Positions 8,335 to 17,535 of a stretch of DNA of 64,000 bases are shown in pieces. This DNA comes from Anaeromonas gelatinilytica. GTDB taxonomy: Bacteria; Bacillota; Clostridia; Tissierellales; SIT17. The stretch is from the NCBI RefSeq assembly GCF_016820635.1, contig NZ_WSFU01000088.1:1-64000 (forward strand). Direction: 5' to 3'. A program made the translations under genes and the position numbers. The notes under the pieces were generated by a model. It searched no databases, was not told the origin of the DNA, and saw only the letters and a list, made by a program, of their open reading frames with translations. Numbering within the stretch: the stretch's first letter is position 1; every line of letters starts with the position of its first letter.

Positions 8335-9360
8335 TTAATTACTATTTTTTACACTTAAAAATTCATCATAATCATCAGTAAAGAAGTGTTTTCCACTTTC
8401 ATCTTTTTTTAAGACAAAATATATATAATCGTGTTCTTCAGGATTAATCGTAGCTTCAATTGAATCTAAACCTGGAGATGCAATAGGTGTAGGAGGCAAT
8501 CCTACGTTCATATACGTATTATAAACAGAATCTATTTGAGTATCAGCAATAGATAAATTAGCCTTTCTTTCCCCTAATATATATTGAACCGTTGCACAAG
8601 ACTGTAATTTCATCTCCATTTCTAATCTATTATAAAAAACCTCTGCAATTTTAGGTCTTTCCTCATCCATTTTACTTTCTCTTTCTACTATCGATGCTAA
8701 AGTAACTAATTCATTAATATTTAAATTTTGTTTAAAACTCTCACCTTTTAACTTTTTTACATATATTTTATTAAATTCATCTAACATTTTTCTGATTATA
8801 TCTTCCTCAGAAGTATCTGGATATACTTCATATGTTTGCGGAAATAAATACCCCTCTAAATTCATATTATCAGGAACATCTTGTAAAAATTCATAATCCT
8901 CTGCAAATTTTTCAACATCATCAGTTAAACTTAAAAATTTATCCTTGTCCACAATCTTTTCATCAGAAAGTCTCTCTGCCATTTCTTCAATTGTGTAACC
9001 TTCTGGTATAGTAAACTTAACTGCACTACTATTTGTTCCACCTTCTACTAATTTATCTAAAATTTCTTCTGGAGTCATAGTGGCTTTAATTTCATACAAA
9101 CCTGCTTTCAATTTACCATCTGTTCCTTTAATTTTAGAAACAATTCTAAATATATTCTTATTCCTTATAAGATTATTTTCTTCTAATATAGAAGCTATTT
9201 TTTCAGTAGAACTACCATTAGGTATCTCTATCTCTATTGATTCTATCTCACCATCAGTCACAACTGGTTTTGTGTTAACTTCATAATAATATTTAGATCC
9301 TAATCCCCCAACTATTATGATAATTAAAAAAACTATAAAAATTTTCCATATCATCTTCAT
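8335..9360 (-). CDS. mltG: endolytic murein transglycosylase (YceG/MltG family)
   Basis: This 341-residue membrane-anchored lytic transglycosylase cleaves nascent glycan strands and so limits their length. A single transmembrane anchor is at about residues 5-24. A LysM-like part (IPNGSSTEKIASILEENNLI) precedes the YceG domain, with the catalytic glutamate in LASIVERES near residue 213 and the family stretch CATVQYILG, then VGLPPTPIASPG. ATG at 9360 is chosen because GAGGTG precedes it at eight bases; an in-frame GTG three codons upstream overlaps that site. Neighbouring trmR matches the B. subtilis yrrL-yrrM order. Confidence 0.92.
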   Translation of the reverse strand: MKMIWKIFIVFLIIIIVGGLGSKYYYEVNTKPVVTDGEIESIEIEIPNGSSTEKIASILEENNLIRNKNIFRIVSKIKGTDGKLKAGLYEIKATMTPEEILDKLVEGGTNSSAVKFTIPEGYTIEEMAERLSDEKIVDKDKFLSLTDDVEKFAEDYEFLQDVPDNMNLEGYLFPQTYEVYPDTSEEDIIRKMLDEFNKIYVKKLKGESFKQNLNINELVTLASIVERESKMDEERPKIAEVFYNRLEMEMKLQSCATVQYILGERKANLSIADTQIDSVYNTYMNVGLPPTPIASPGLDSIEATINPEEHDYIYFVLKKDESGKHFFTDDYDEFLSVKNSN

Positions 9361-9433
9361 TATACTCACACCTCGACAATTTTATATATTTTTCATTATA
9401 TAGTTTTATATTTAAAATTTCAAGTAATTGAAT

Positions 9434-9469
9434 AAAACAGGAATTCGGTTTTAATCGATTTCCTGTTTT
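9434..9469 (-). terminator. terminator after the lysO pair
   Basis: A 10-bp stem, AAAACAGGAA (9434-9443) and TTCCTGTTTT (9460-9469), lies 38 bases past the lysO stop. The minus strand continues with a T-rich run. It separates the exporter genes from mltG. Confidence 0.65.
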
Positions 9470-9507
9470 CACTATACATCTCACATAATATTTATAAATC
9501 ACTAACT

Positions 9508-10101
9508 TTATATACTTATCATTATTGGTACTAAAATAGGCACTGCGGTAGATAAAATCATCCCTGTAATAAAAGATACAATTGCTGTTTTAGAATCAGT
9601 AGATTTAGATATTAATGGTAATGATGTATCCATTGCTGTAGCTCCCGCTGGAGCTATACTCTCCAAGTATCCAATATGTTTTGCCACAAAAGGTATAATC
9701 ATTAATCCTAATATCTCTCTAACCACATTAGTTAAAAAAGCTAATGTGCTAAGTTCAGAAGAATAATTAGTAAGCATCATTGCTGATAATGTATACCATC
9801 CCAATCCAGCTCCTACAGCCCCTGACTCATTTACAGGTAATTTTATTATAAAACCTGCTAATATACTACCAAATATACTACCAAGTATAATCATCAATGG
9901 TACTAATAAAATTTTAAATCCCATTTCCTTGATTCTATGCAACACTTCTTTATTTTTTCCAATATCTATTCCCACAAAAAATAGAAGAAGACATAATCCA
10001 ATATCAATAATTATATCTGAATTTGATAGTATAAATTCAGGAGAAAAAAAATATCCTAATAATATTCCCCCTAATACTGCTAATATTATTCTAAAACTCA
10101 T
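9508..10101 (-). CDS. lysO: LysO family exporter, C-terminal (core) subunit
   Basis: This 197-residue membrane protein has five to six transmembrane segments and matches the C-terminal, conserved half of the lysine exporter LysO (YbjE, DUF340). The motifs are FVGIDIGKN, VGAGLGWYTLSA, FLTNVVREI and PAGATAMDTSLP. E. coli LysO is one chain of about 300 residues that exports L-lysine and thialysine. Here the N-terminal half is the separate gene just upstream, overlapping by 11 bases, so the two products probably assemble. GAGGAGG precedes the chosen ATG; an ATG nine codons earlier lies upstream of this site. Substrate is inferred from the family; no lysine riboswitch was seen. Confidence 0.85.
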   Translation of the reverse strand: MSFRIILAVLGGILLGYFFSPEFILSNSDIIIDIGLCLLLFFVGIDIGKNKEVLHRIKEMGFKILLVPLMIILGSIFGSILAGFIIKLPVNESGAVGAGLGWYTLSAMMLTNYSSELSTLAFLTNVVREILGLMIIPFVAKHIGYLESIAPAGATAMDTSLPLISKSTDSKTAIVSFITGMILSTAVPILVPIMISI

Positions 10102-10402
10102 TTTTTCCCTCCTCTTTTTCTCCATCATTTATCATAAATTTTTTTATAATCATAATAAACAATATACTTAAAGCTATTGAAAATATTGAAATAATAATTG
10201 CTTGAAATCCTAGTCTAAAAAATGAGGACGTTACATCTTCATTCCCACCTATTTTTATACCCATTATAAATAGTAAAAATAATAAACATATAGACTGTAT
10301 TAAATTCATTTTTCCCATTATATTTTTATGTACAAGTCTTTTATATCCTACTATACCACCTAAAAATATAATTACTAAGTACATGATTAGTCGTAAACCC
10401 AT
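10091..10402 (-). CDS. LysO family exporter, N-terminal subunit
   Basis: This 103-residue protein has three to four hydrophobic segments and corresponds to the N-terminal part of LysO (LFIMGIKIGGNEDV echoes FVGIDIGKNKEV in the larger partner, the internal repeat of the family). GGGGGAAATAA precedes the ATG at 10402. The stop lies 11 bases inside the next gene, which suggests coupled translation and equal amounts of the two subunits. It is followed by the core subunit and then a terminator. The charged C-terminus (DGEKEEGKNEF) probably faces the cytoplasm. Confidence 0.78.
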   Translation of the reverse strand: MGLRLIMYLVIIFLGGIVGYKRLVHKNIMGKMNLIQSICLLFLLFIMGIKIGGNEDVTSSFFRLGFQAIIISIFSIALSILFIMIIKKFMINDGEKEEGKNEF

Positions 10403-10428
10403 TTATTTCCCCCATTTAATTATAATTG

Positions 10429-10466
10429 AAAATGATAATCACAGACTTTACTGTGACTATCATTTT
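10429..10466 (-). terminator. terminator after RNase J gene
   Basis: A long stem with one mismatch pairs 10429-10444 with 10451-10466 around a six-base loop and is followed by TTTTC on the minus strand. It begins at the rnj stop codon and separates rnj from the lysO pair. Confidence 0.65.
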
Positions 10467-12130
10467 TAAACTTCCATGATTATTGGTAAAATCATAGGAT
10501 TTCTCTTGATTTTTTGATATAAGAAATTCCTTAAAGCATCTCTAACACTAGATTTAAGAGTTGACCAATCAGTTATTTGATTTTTTTCACACTCTTTTAA
10601 TACATCTCTTACAATATTTCGAGCTTCTCCCATTAGATCTTCTGATTCTCTTACATAAACAAACCCTCTTGAAACAATATCTGGTCCTGATACAACCTTA
10701 CCATTTTCTTTAGTAATAGTTACGACTACAACTATTAATCCATCTTCAGACAAATGTTTTCTATCCCTTAATACTATATTTCCAACATCGCCAATACCTA
10801 GACCATCAACTAAAATATTTCCAGATGGAACACTTCCACTAACCTTAGCTGAATGTCTACTTAATTCTAACACTGTTCCCTTTTCAAGTATGAATATATT
10901 ATCTCTATCCATACCTAAATTATTAGCTAACCGAGCATGCTGTTTTAAATGTCTATATTCTCCATGTACTGGTATAAAATACTTAGGTTTAACTAAAGAA
11001 TGCATTAATTTTAATTCCTCTTGACAAGCATGACCAGACACATGTACATCGGCTAGAGCTTCATATATAACATTAACTCCTTGCTTAAAAAGTTGATTTA
11101 TAACTCTTGATACAGTCTTTTCATTGCCTGGTATCGGTGTTGCAGATATTACTACTAAATCTCCTGGAATCAATTCCATTTTTCTATGGTCAGAAGAAGC
11201 TAATCTAGATAAAGCTGCCATAGGTTCTCCTTGACTACCTGTAGTAATTATAGTAATCTTATTATCCGGATATTTATCCATATCATTAATGTCTATAATA
11301 GTTCCTTCGGGAACATCTAAATATCCTAATTCCGTTGAAACCCTCACAACATTTATCATACTTCTACCTGAAACAACAATTTTTCTGCCAAATATAATCG
11401 CTGAATTTATAATCTGCTGAATTCTATGAACATTTGAAGCAAATGTAGCTACTATTATTCTTCCTTCAGCTGTCATAAATATATCATTAAAAGTATTTCC
11501 TACAGTTTTTTCTGACATTGTCGACCCTGGTCTTTCAACATTAGTACTATCTGCCAATAATGCTAATACTCCTCTATTCCCTAAATCAGCAAATCTATTT
11601 AAATCTATCATTTCACCATTTATTGGAGTATAATCAATTTTAAAATCTCCTGTATGAACTATTGCACCTTCCGGAGTATGGATAGCTAAAGAAACTGAAT
11701 CTGGAATACTGTGATTAGATCTTATATATTCAACAACCATTGATCCTAATTTTGTCTTTTGCCCTGGCTTTACTATATTCAAAGTAGTATTTTTCATTCC
11801 TTTTTCATTAAGTTTATTCTCTACTAAACCTAATGTTAATTTTGTTCCATAAACTGGTACATTCAATTTTCTTAATACATAAGGTAACGCTCCAATATGA
11901 TCTTCATGTCCATGAGTTAATACAATAGCTCTTATTTTTTCTTCATTTTTCTCAAGATATGTTATATCTGGTATTACAACATCAATACCTAACATTTCAT
12001 CCTCTGGAAATATTATTCCACAATCTACAACTATAATATCATTTTTATATTCGATAACTGTAATATTTTTACCTATTTCATCTAATCCTCCTAACGGAAT
12101 TATTTTTACTTTTGGTGTTTGTTTTCCCAC
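10466..12130 (-). CDS. rnj: ribonuclease J
   Basis: This 554-residue metallo-beta-lactamase/beta-CASP ribonuclease acts in mRNA decay and rRNA maturation as a 5'-3' exonuclease and endonuclease. The zinc motif THGHEDHIGALPY is near residue 72, HTGDFKIDYTP follows, the beta-CASP part has VSGRSMINVVR, and HVSGHACQEEL is near residue 365. The short C-terminal RNase J domain ends at MEV. I chose the GTG at 12130 because AAAGGAGA lies nine bases before it and the product starts VGKQTPKVKIIPLGG as in the family; an ATG 15 codons upstream has no ribosome site. Only one RNase J is seen here, and a paralogue may exist elsewhere. Confidence 0.92.
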   Translation of the reverse strand: MGKQTPKVKIIPLGGLDEIGKNITVIEYKNDIIVVDCGIIFPEDEMLGIDVVIPDITYLEKNEEKIRAIVLTHGHEDHIGALPYVLRKLNVPVYGTKLTLGLVENKLNEKGMKNTTLNIVKPGQKTKLGSMVVEYIRSNHSIPDSVSLAIHTPEGAIVHTGDFKIDYTPINGEMIDLNRFADLGNRGVLALLADSTNVERPGSTMSEKTVGNTFNDIFMTAEGRIIVATFASNVHRIQQIINSAIIFGRKIVVSGRSMINVVRVSTELGYLDVPEGTIIDINDMDKYPDNKITIITTGSQGEPMAALSRLASSDHRKMELIPGDLVVISATPIPGNEKTVSRVINQLFKQGVNVIYEALADVHVSGHACQEELKLMHSLVKPKYFIPVHGEYRHLKQHARLANNLGMDRDNIFILEKGTVLELSRHSAKVSGSVPSGNILVDGLGIGDVGNIVLRDRKHLSEDGLIVVVVTITKENGKVVSGPDIVSRGFVYVRESEDLMGEARNIVRDVLKECEKNQITDWSTLKSSVRDALRNFLYQKIKRNPMILPIIMEV

Positions 12131-12265
12131 CTTATCACTCTCCTTTAATAAATCCACTATTGCATAACCTTTCATATTTCATTACTATTTTTATTATATC
12201 CATCAATGTATCCTAAATTATATTGACTTAATAAAGCTTTTCAATTATATTTCCAGCCATAATTT

Positions 12266-12703
12266 TTACTTTTGACAATCCTCACAATATCCAAAAAATT
12301 TAACATTATGATCTACTATTTTAAATTTACTCTCTTTCTCAACCTTCTCTTCTAATTTATCTAACAAATCAATTTCAACTTCTGATACTTTACCACATTC
12401 CATGCATATTAAATGATGATGCTGATGATGATTTGTATTAGTATTTAACTCATATCTATTACAGCCATCATCAAAATTTAATTTATAAATAACATCTAAT
12501 TCTTCAAATAATTGTAACGTCCTATATACTGTAGCTAACCCTATCTCTGGATATTTATCTTTAACCATATCATAAACTTCTTCTGGACTAAGATGACTTT
12601 CTTGATTATCTATAAATACATCATAAATAACTCTTCTTTGAGTTGTTAATTTATATCCTTTTTCTTTAAGTTTATCTCTTAACATATCAAATAATGATTC
12701 CAT
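12266..12703 (-). CDS. fur: Fur family transcriptional regulator
   Basis: This 145-residue repressor has an N-terminal winged helix (TTQRRVIYDVF, SPEEVYDMVK, GLATVYRTLQLFEEL) and a C-terminal metal-binding half with a histidine-rich loop (HHQHHHLIC) and two CxxC pairs (CMEC, CEDC) for structural zinc. The YRTLQLFEELDVI helix and the length favour Fur over Zur, but PerR cannot be fully excluded. It would control iron uptake as an Fe2+-dependent dimer. A GATAAT-containing element about 80 bases upstream (12779-12798) could be an autoregulatory box, but the match is partial. AGGTG precedes the ATG. It stands alone between rnj and sfsA. Confidence 0.85.
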   Translation of the reverse strand: MESLFDMLRDKLKEKGYKLTTQRRVIYDVFIDNQESHLSPEEVYDMVKDKYPEIGLATVYRTLQLFEELDVIYKLNFDDGCNRYELNTNTNHHQHHHLICMECGKVSEVEIDLLDKLEEKVEKESKFKIVDHNVKFFGYCEDCQK

Positions 12704-12792
12704 TAAATCACCTGCTTTTATTATTATATTTATAGAATATATCTATATTATGGAAATGTCAATGTTAAATGCAAATAAATATCATTTGATAA

Positions 12793-13500
12793 TCATAATT
12801 TCACTTTAACTTCTTTCCATAGTTTTATATTTTTATTATTTACATGACATTTAATTGCCTTTATTTTTACATTATATTGATCCGCCAATTTTAAAGCTTC
12901 ACTAAATTTAGGATCCATTTGATGATTGGGAGAAAAAATTTCTGCATCATTCCTTTGAATAATAAAAATAATCGCAGCATTAAAATTTTCTTTTGTAGCT
13001 TCTATAAGCTCTAATACATGTTTTGTCCCTCTTGTAGTCGGTGCATCAGGAAACTTAGCTGTTCCATTATCTACAAAAGTCACACATTTAGCCTCAATTA
13101 AAGTATTTGTTTTACCTTTTAAACTTAAATCAAATCTACTATTTTTATATTTTACTTCCTTATTAACTTCCATATAATCTCTAAAAAAAGATATCTCCTT
13201 ATTTATTAGAGCATCATATAATATTTTATTTGGCATACTAGAATCTATCGAAACTAGAATATTATTATGATATACCATTAATAAATCAAACTCAGTTTTT
13301 CTGTTTAAATTATTGACCTTTCTAACAATTATTCTCGCTCCAGGAATTAACAACTCTTTCATCCTTCCAGTATTAGGAACATGAGAAAAATAAATATTTC
13401 CATCAATGGATATTTCAGCTACAAACCTATTTAATCTACTAATAAATTTTCCCTCTACTAAATTACCTTTAATATTAACCAATTTCTTATTATTCCTCAT
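12793..13500 (-). CDS. sfsA: SfsA family protein
   Basis: This 235-residue protein has the SfsA features: an OB-like N-terminus with SHVPNTGRMKELLIPGA and a nuclease-like core with SRFDL, IEAKCVTF, FPDAPTTRGTKHVLEL and the C-terminal FSPNHQMDPKFSEAL. The family was linked to sugar fermentation in E. coli, and its restriction-enzyme-like fold suggests nucleic acid binding or cleavage; the real function is unclear. The ATG at 13500 overlaps the end of the DUF1292 gene by 11 bases. There is no clear ribosome site, so the start may be coupled or lie slightly downstream. Confidence 0.88.
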   Translation of the reverse strand: MRNNKKLVNIKGNLVEGKFISRLNRFVAEISIDGNIYFSHVPNTGRMKELLIPGARIIVRKVNNLNRKTEFDLLMVYHNNILVSIDSSMPNKILYDALINKEISFFRDYMEVNKEVKYKNSRFDLSLKGKTNTLIEAKCVTFVDNGTAKFPDAPTTRGTKHVLELIEATKENFNAAIIFIIQRNDAEIFSPNHQMDPKFSEALKLADQYNVKIKAIKCHVNNKNIKLWKEVKVKL

Positions 13501-13729
13501 CAATAATTTGCATATATATTTCACTTACCTCATTAAATTCATTTTCATCTTCAATTTCAATTAAAAAACCTTCTCCATTTTTATCATATTCTAATCTTAA
13601 TAACAATCCTTCTTCAATATCCTCTGGCCTTACAACTGCATATTCATTATCTTTAGCTTCAAACAGATGAATAATTTCAAAATTATGCTCCTTTCCATTT
13701 TCATCAATAAATGCATATTTTTCTTCCAT
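13490..13729 (-). CDS. DUF1292 protein (YrzB-like)
   Basis: This 79-residue acidic protein has the DUF1292 pattern: an N-terminal FIDENGKEHNFEIIHLFE, YAVVRP, and then LLLRLEYDKNG followed by an acidic tail. The family is widespread in Firmicutes beside ruvX and ireB, as here and in B. subtilis (yrzB-yrrK-yrzL). The function is unknown. GGAGGAGTTAATT precedes the ATG. It overlaps sfsA by 11 bases and lies 12 bases after ruvX, so all three are probably one transcript. Confidence 0.85.
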   Translation of the reverse strand: MEEKYAFIDENGKEHNFEIIHLFEAKDNEYAVVRPEDIEEGLLLRLEYDKNGEGFLIEIEDENEFNEVSEIYMQIIDEE

Positions 13730-13741
13730 AATTAACTCCTC

Positions 13742-14155
13742 CTATTTATTCATATCTAAATAAGTCTGTAATATATAAACTGCTGCTAATTTATCTACAA
13801 CTTTTTTTCTTTTACTCCTACTCATGTCTGCTTCTATTAATGTTTTCTGAGCAGATACCGTTGTTAATCTCTCATCTTGATATATTATTTCAATCTGCTT
13901 TTTTTCTTTTAATCTTTCTACAAATTTAAATACTTTTTCCCCTTGAGGCCCTAGAGTATTATTCATGTTTTTAGGCAATCCCACTATTAATTTCACTATA
14001 TTATATTCTTCTATGATTTCTATAATTTCTTTAATATCTTTTTTAATACTAGTTCTTCTAATAGTCTTAATTCCTTGAGCAGTTAATCCTAATGGATCAC
14101 TTACTGCTATACCAATAGTTTTATCTCCCACATCTAGCCCTAATAACCTTTGCAT
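13742..14155 (-). CDS. ruvX: Holliday junction resolvase-like protein RuvX (YqgF)
   Basis: This 137-residue RNase H-fold protein of the RuvX/YqgF family is linked to pre-16S rRNA processing in E. coli and to Holliday junction resolution in some bacteria. Visible motifs are [16 protein letters not shown] (first catalytic Asp), [15 protein letters not shown] and YQDERLTT with the later acidic residues, ending [16 protein letters not shown]. The second ATG, at 14155, is used because GGAGG lies five bases before it; four codons upstream another ATG would overlap the reductase stop. The length is typical for the family. Confidence 0.92.
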   Translation of the reverse strand: MQRLLGLDVGDKTIGIAVSDPLGLTAQGIKTIRRTSIKKDIKEIIEIIEEYNIVKLIVGLPKNMNNTLGPQGEKVFKFVERLKEKKQIEIIYQDERLTTVSAQKTLIEADMSRSKRKKVVDKLAAVYILQTYLDMNK

Positions 14156-14166
14156 ATCATCCTCCA

Positions 14167-15117
14167 TTAAATTATTTTAATACAAAACTCATTACAATAC
14201 CTTCCACAATAACCGCATAAAACGCATTTATTCTTATCTACTTGAGCTTTTCCATTAACTATTTTTATCGCATTATGTCTACAAATTTCTTGACATCTTC
14301 CACATCCAACACACCAATCTGCAATATGAAGTTTTCTATTAGATTTACGAAGTTTTTTCTCAATATCTTTATTAATAGTTCTTTTTTCTATTAAATTAAC
14401 ATTTGCATCTACTTCTAAATGTGATTGCATACCTATTGCAATAGAATGTATTTCTTTTATATCCTGAACATAATTAAATGCTTCTTCAACATTTTTTAAA
14501 AGATGTCCTCCCCCTAAAGGTTTCATTCCATAAATTCCTTTTCCTAATGCATGACATTTTTTTATAGCATTTATCATGTCGTTGCTATCTCCATCTTGAA
14601 TTCCTATACCTATTTTATTTATTATGGGATGAACTACCTCTATCTCATTATATTTAGCTGCTGCCAATACCCCTTCAACTCTATGAGTCGATATTCCTAT
14701 ACTTCTTATAATACCCTTTTCTTTAGCTTTTATAAAATATTCTATAGCTTCATAATGTCCTTTAATCGTATGCTCACTTTCTTGTTCATGTAATAAAAAT
14801 AAATCTATATAATCAGTGCCTAATTCATTTAAGGCTTTCATTAAACTATTTTCTGCTGTTTCTTTAGAATAGGAATATGATTTTGTAGCAATCACAAAAT
14901 CTTTTCTATCAATATCTTTTAAAAATAAATTTATATGACCATAATTATCATATAATTCAGCAGTATCTAAAAAATTTATCCCTCTATCAAAAGCATATCT
15001 AATTAACTTTGCCCCCTCTTTATAAGAAAAATTTCTTTGTAAAGGACTTATCGTAAGAGAGCCAAAACATAATCTAGATACATCTATATTAGTATTCCCT
15101 AATTTTACATTTTTCAT
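14167..15117 (-). CDS. aldo/keto reductase with C-terminal 4Fe-4S domain
   Basis: This 316-residue protein joins an aldo/keto reductase barrel (FGSLTI near residue 20, [15 protein letters not shown] with Asp-Ala-Tyr region, LLHEQ, then [14 protein letters not shown]) to a ferredoxin-like tail with two 4Fe-4S motifs ([11 protein letters not shown] and [11 protein letters not shown]) after about residue 270. Such Fe-S reductases are common in strict anaerobes, and their substrates are mostly unknown. The ATG at 15117 overlaps the previous stop (TAGATG), so it is coupled to the membrane protein upstream. It lies inside the conserved alaS-ireB-ruvX block, where B. subtilis has no such gene. Confidence 0.88.
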   Translation of the reverse strand: MKNVKLGNTNIDVSRLCFGSLTISPLQRNFSYKEGAKLIRYAFDRGINFLDTAELYDNYGHINLFLKDIDRKDFVIATKSYSYSKETAENSLMKALNELGTDYIDLFLLHEQESEHTIKGHYEAIEYFIKAKEKGIIRSIGISTHRVEGVLAAAKYNEIEVVHPIINKIGIGIQDGDSNDMINAIKKCHALGKGIYGMKPLGGGHLLKNVEEAFNYVQDIKEIHSIAIGMQSHLEVDANVNLIEKRTINKDIEKKLRKSNRKLHIADWCVGCGRCQEICRHNAIKIVNGKAQVDKNKCVLCGYCGRYCNEFCIKII

Positions 15118-17172
15118 CTATTCACTTCCCTTATTAATACCCTCAACAATTGTAACATATATTATGTAATTACAAATATAAAGATTAATTAGTGCAGACA
15201 ACAAAAGTCCAGAATCATTTGCTAAAAAGCCTACAATACTCCCTATTATAAGACTATTAAACAATGTTAAATCTATTTTATTTAAACTTTTATATTTTAT
15301 AAATTTATTTATTAAATAAAACATTATAGGAATAGTTATTAAAAACATCTTACTCCATAAACTATTACCTATAAGTCTTATATTTACTAAAACCTTTCTT
15401 TTAAATATACTTAAACTTCCTTTTAACCCATTAGAAAAAATAATAGACAAAAAATTGGTTATATGACTTTCTCCAGTAGATAAAAATAATATATAAATAA
15501 CTACTAAGAATATTATAATTAGACTTATTAATAAAATTTTAATTATAACTTTATCATATTCTTTTTCTTTAAAATCTCTATATACTAAATATAAAAACAT
15601 AATAAATATTGCTATCCCCGACCCCAAATTAGAACCCCATTGAGGAAATATTACTATTAAAAAAGTAAAAAAATAAATTCCCATTATCAATGATTTATTA
15701 TTTTTTTCAGTTATCATGTCACTAAACATAACCATGGAAAAAATTAAGATACCAGCCATCTCATTTCCTAATCCATAATATCGTGCACCTATTATAGGAT
15801 CATATCCCAAAACAGAAAATAATATTAGCTTGTTTTTATTCAATATATCTATGATAAGTATAATAAATATTAATGAAAATATATATTGGATTTTTACATT
15901 TAAAAACTTAAACAATATTAATAAACTAAATAATAAAATTAATATAAAATATATATTATTATTAAAAATAGGACCTATAATTAAAACCAAAGGTAATAAA
16001 CATAATATATAAACTATATAACTAAGTAAAGAAATTATATACTTATTTTCTATAACTAATAAGCTGAAAATTAAATATAAAATAAGCAATAAAAAACCTA
16101 TTATAATGACTATTTTTAATATAGGAATTCTTAAATTTGATGTTTTATTGATTTTATTATTTAGTTCGTTAATATAATTTAAATTCGACTTATAATCGAT
16201 ATTCTCAATACCATTATTCTTAAAATCATCTTCATATATATTAAAATTTTTTACTATTTCAGCAGCAATATCTAAATTACTAATAATACCTTCTCTTTTA
16301 GTAGAATCACTATATAATAATCCTTTATTAATATCTTTACCCCATATAATTGCTGGAGTTAAACCTTTATCAAATCCTTCTTTAACATTGGGACTAATGA
16401 TTATAACTCTATCTCTAGATCTATCAACTCTTTTTATTATAGAATTTAAAAAATCATCAATTCTATTTAAAATTGCTAGTCTTGTATGAATAGGATTATT
16501 TAAATTCTCAGTATCAATTATAACAAAATCTGATGTGTTTTCGATACTATCAATTTTATTTATTATTAATTCATAATATTTTTCAATATTTTCACTATAA
16601 TCTCCATCATTATATGGATTATAAAAATTTAATATATTATTTATTTTACCATCTTTATTCATAGCTATTAAACCAGTCATTCCTATAAAAGTATCAGCAG
16701 TATCTGAATAATCAAATACTGCTGATTCTATATTATTTGAATTAAGCAAGTCTCCTATAACCCCTATATTAGGATTATATAGATTATTTTCATTATTATA
16801 AATTATATTATCTATTGTAAAATTGCTGGAATAATTATTAATATCTTGTCCTATTACATTTCCCTTCTTTAATATATCCAGTGGATAATGTACTATTTTT
16901 CCACCGAAAACTTTATCTGTAGAATTTATAGTAACAAACCCTTCATAATTTGTATAACTTGATACACCTTTAGGATTCATCAATCCTATACTACCATCAG
17001 AAATCATCTTCTTTAAAAAATCCATTTCATTAATATCTTCCAAAGACAAATTATTTATGACTATCATATAAAGTTTAGATTGACTATCATTAGTATTCCC
17101 AAAAGTAATTGAAGATTTTAAAAATAATATACTTATTAATATAACAGTCAAGATATATTTATGTTTATTCAA
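15118..17172 (-). CDS. membrane protein with phosphatase-like extracellular domain, unknown function
   Basis: This 684-residue protein has an N-terminal signal segment (residues 8-25), an extracytoplasmic domain at about 30-345, and some nine or ten transmembrane helices from about 350 to the end. The soluble domain resembles the alkaline phosphatase superfamily in layout: LYMIVINNLSL near the start, FVIIDTENL, then VIIISPNVKEG and STKREGIISNLDIAAEI, the last being like the tail of phosphodiesterase/sulfatase domains. I do not see the usual metal-binding Asp set, so it may be inactive. A loop in the membrane part holds YDPIIGARYYGLGNEMAG. It starts with TTG at 17172 after AAGAAGGG. It is translationally coupled to the reductase and lies after ireB; a cell-envelope role is only a guess. 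Confidence 0.6.
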   Translation of the reverse strand: MNKHKYILTVILISILFLKSSITFGNTNDSQSKLYMIVINNLSLEDINEMDFLKKMISDGSIGLMNPKGVSSYTNYEGFVTINSTDKVFGGKIVHYPLDILKKGNVIGQDINNYSSNFTIDNIIYNNENNLYNPNIGVIGDLLNSNNIESAVFDYSDTADTFIGMTGLIAMNKDGKINNILNFYNPYNDGDYSENIEKYYELIINKIDSIENTSDFVIIDTENLNNPIHTRLAILNRIDDFLNSIIKRVDRSRDRVIIISPNVKEGFDKGLTPAIIWGKDINKGLLYSDSTKREGIISNLDIAAEIVKNFNIYEDDFKNNGIENIDYKSNLNYINELNNKINKTSNLRIPILKIVIIIGFLLLILYLIFSLLVIENKYIISLLSYIVYILCLLPLVLIIGPIFNNNIYFILILLFSLLILFKFLNVKIQYIFSLIFIILIIDILNKNKLILFSVLGYDPIIGARYYGLGNEMAGILIFSMVMFSDMITEKNNKSLIMGIYFFTFLIVIFPQWGSNLGSGIAIFIMFLYLVYRDFKEKEYDKVIIKILLISLIIIFLVVIYILFLSTGESHITNFLSIIFSNGLKGSLSIFKRKVLVNIRLIGNSLWSKMFLITIPIMFYLINKFIKYKSLNKIDLTLFNSLIIGSIVGFLANDSGLLLSALINLYICNYIIYVTIVEGINKGSE

Positions 17173-17189
17173 TAATTACCCTTCTTTTA

Positions 17190-17447
17190 TCATTCATTTA
17201 TTTTTAAATAATTTTTTAACAGCTCTTCTAATAAATCATCTCTTTCCACTTTTCTTATCATACTTCTAGCGTTATTATAGCTCGTAATATAAGTAGGGTC
17301 ACCTGATAAGATATAACCCACCATTTGATTAATAGGATTATAACCCTTTTCTTCTAAAGCATGATAGACAGATACAAGAATATCCCCAGCTTTATTTTTT
17401 TTATCATTAAATACATCAAACATCATAGTTTTATTTGTATCATTCAT
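17190..17447 (-). CDS. ireB: IreB family regulatory phosphoprotein (UPF0297)
   Basis: This 85-residue protein matches the IreB/YrzL family along its whole length ([34 protein letters not shown], then [14 protein letters not shown]). In Enterococcus IreB is a small dimer phosphorylated by the Ser/Thr kinase IreK and affects cephalosporin resistance. An N-terminal Thr, the kind of site used there, is present (NDTNKTMM). The ATG at 17447 has AAGGGGTG upstream. It sits directly after alaS, the normal Firmicutes position. Confidence 0.93.
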   Translation of the reverse strand: MNDTNKTMMFDVFNDKKNKAGDILVSVYHALEEKGYNPINQMVGYILSGDPTYITSYNNARSMIRKVERDDLLEELLKNYLKINE

Positions 17448-17535
17448 AATAACACCCCTTTTTAATAACATATCTTACTAAAATAATCTTATATACATTA
17501 TATATTATAATAAAGATCTCTTCAATGAACTTTAA

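Noticed and set aside
9293-9502. Minus-strand open frame overlapping the mltG start
   Set aside because: Overlaps the mltG anchor in another frame and the lysO terminator; no family features.
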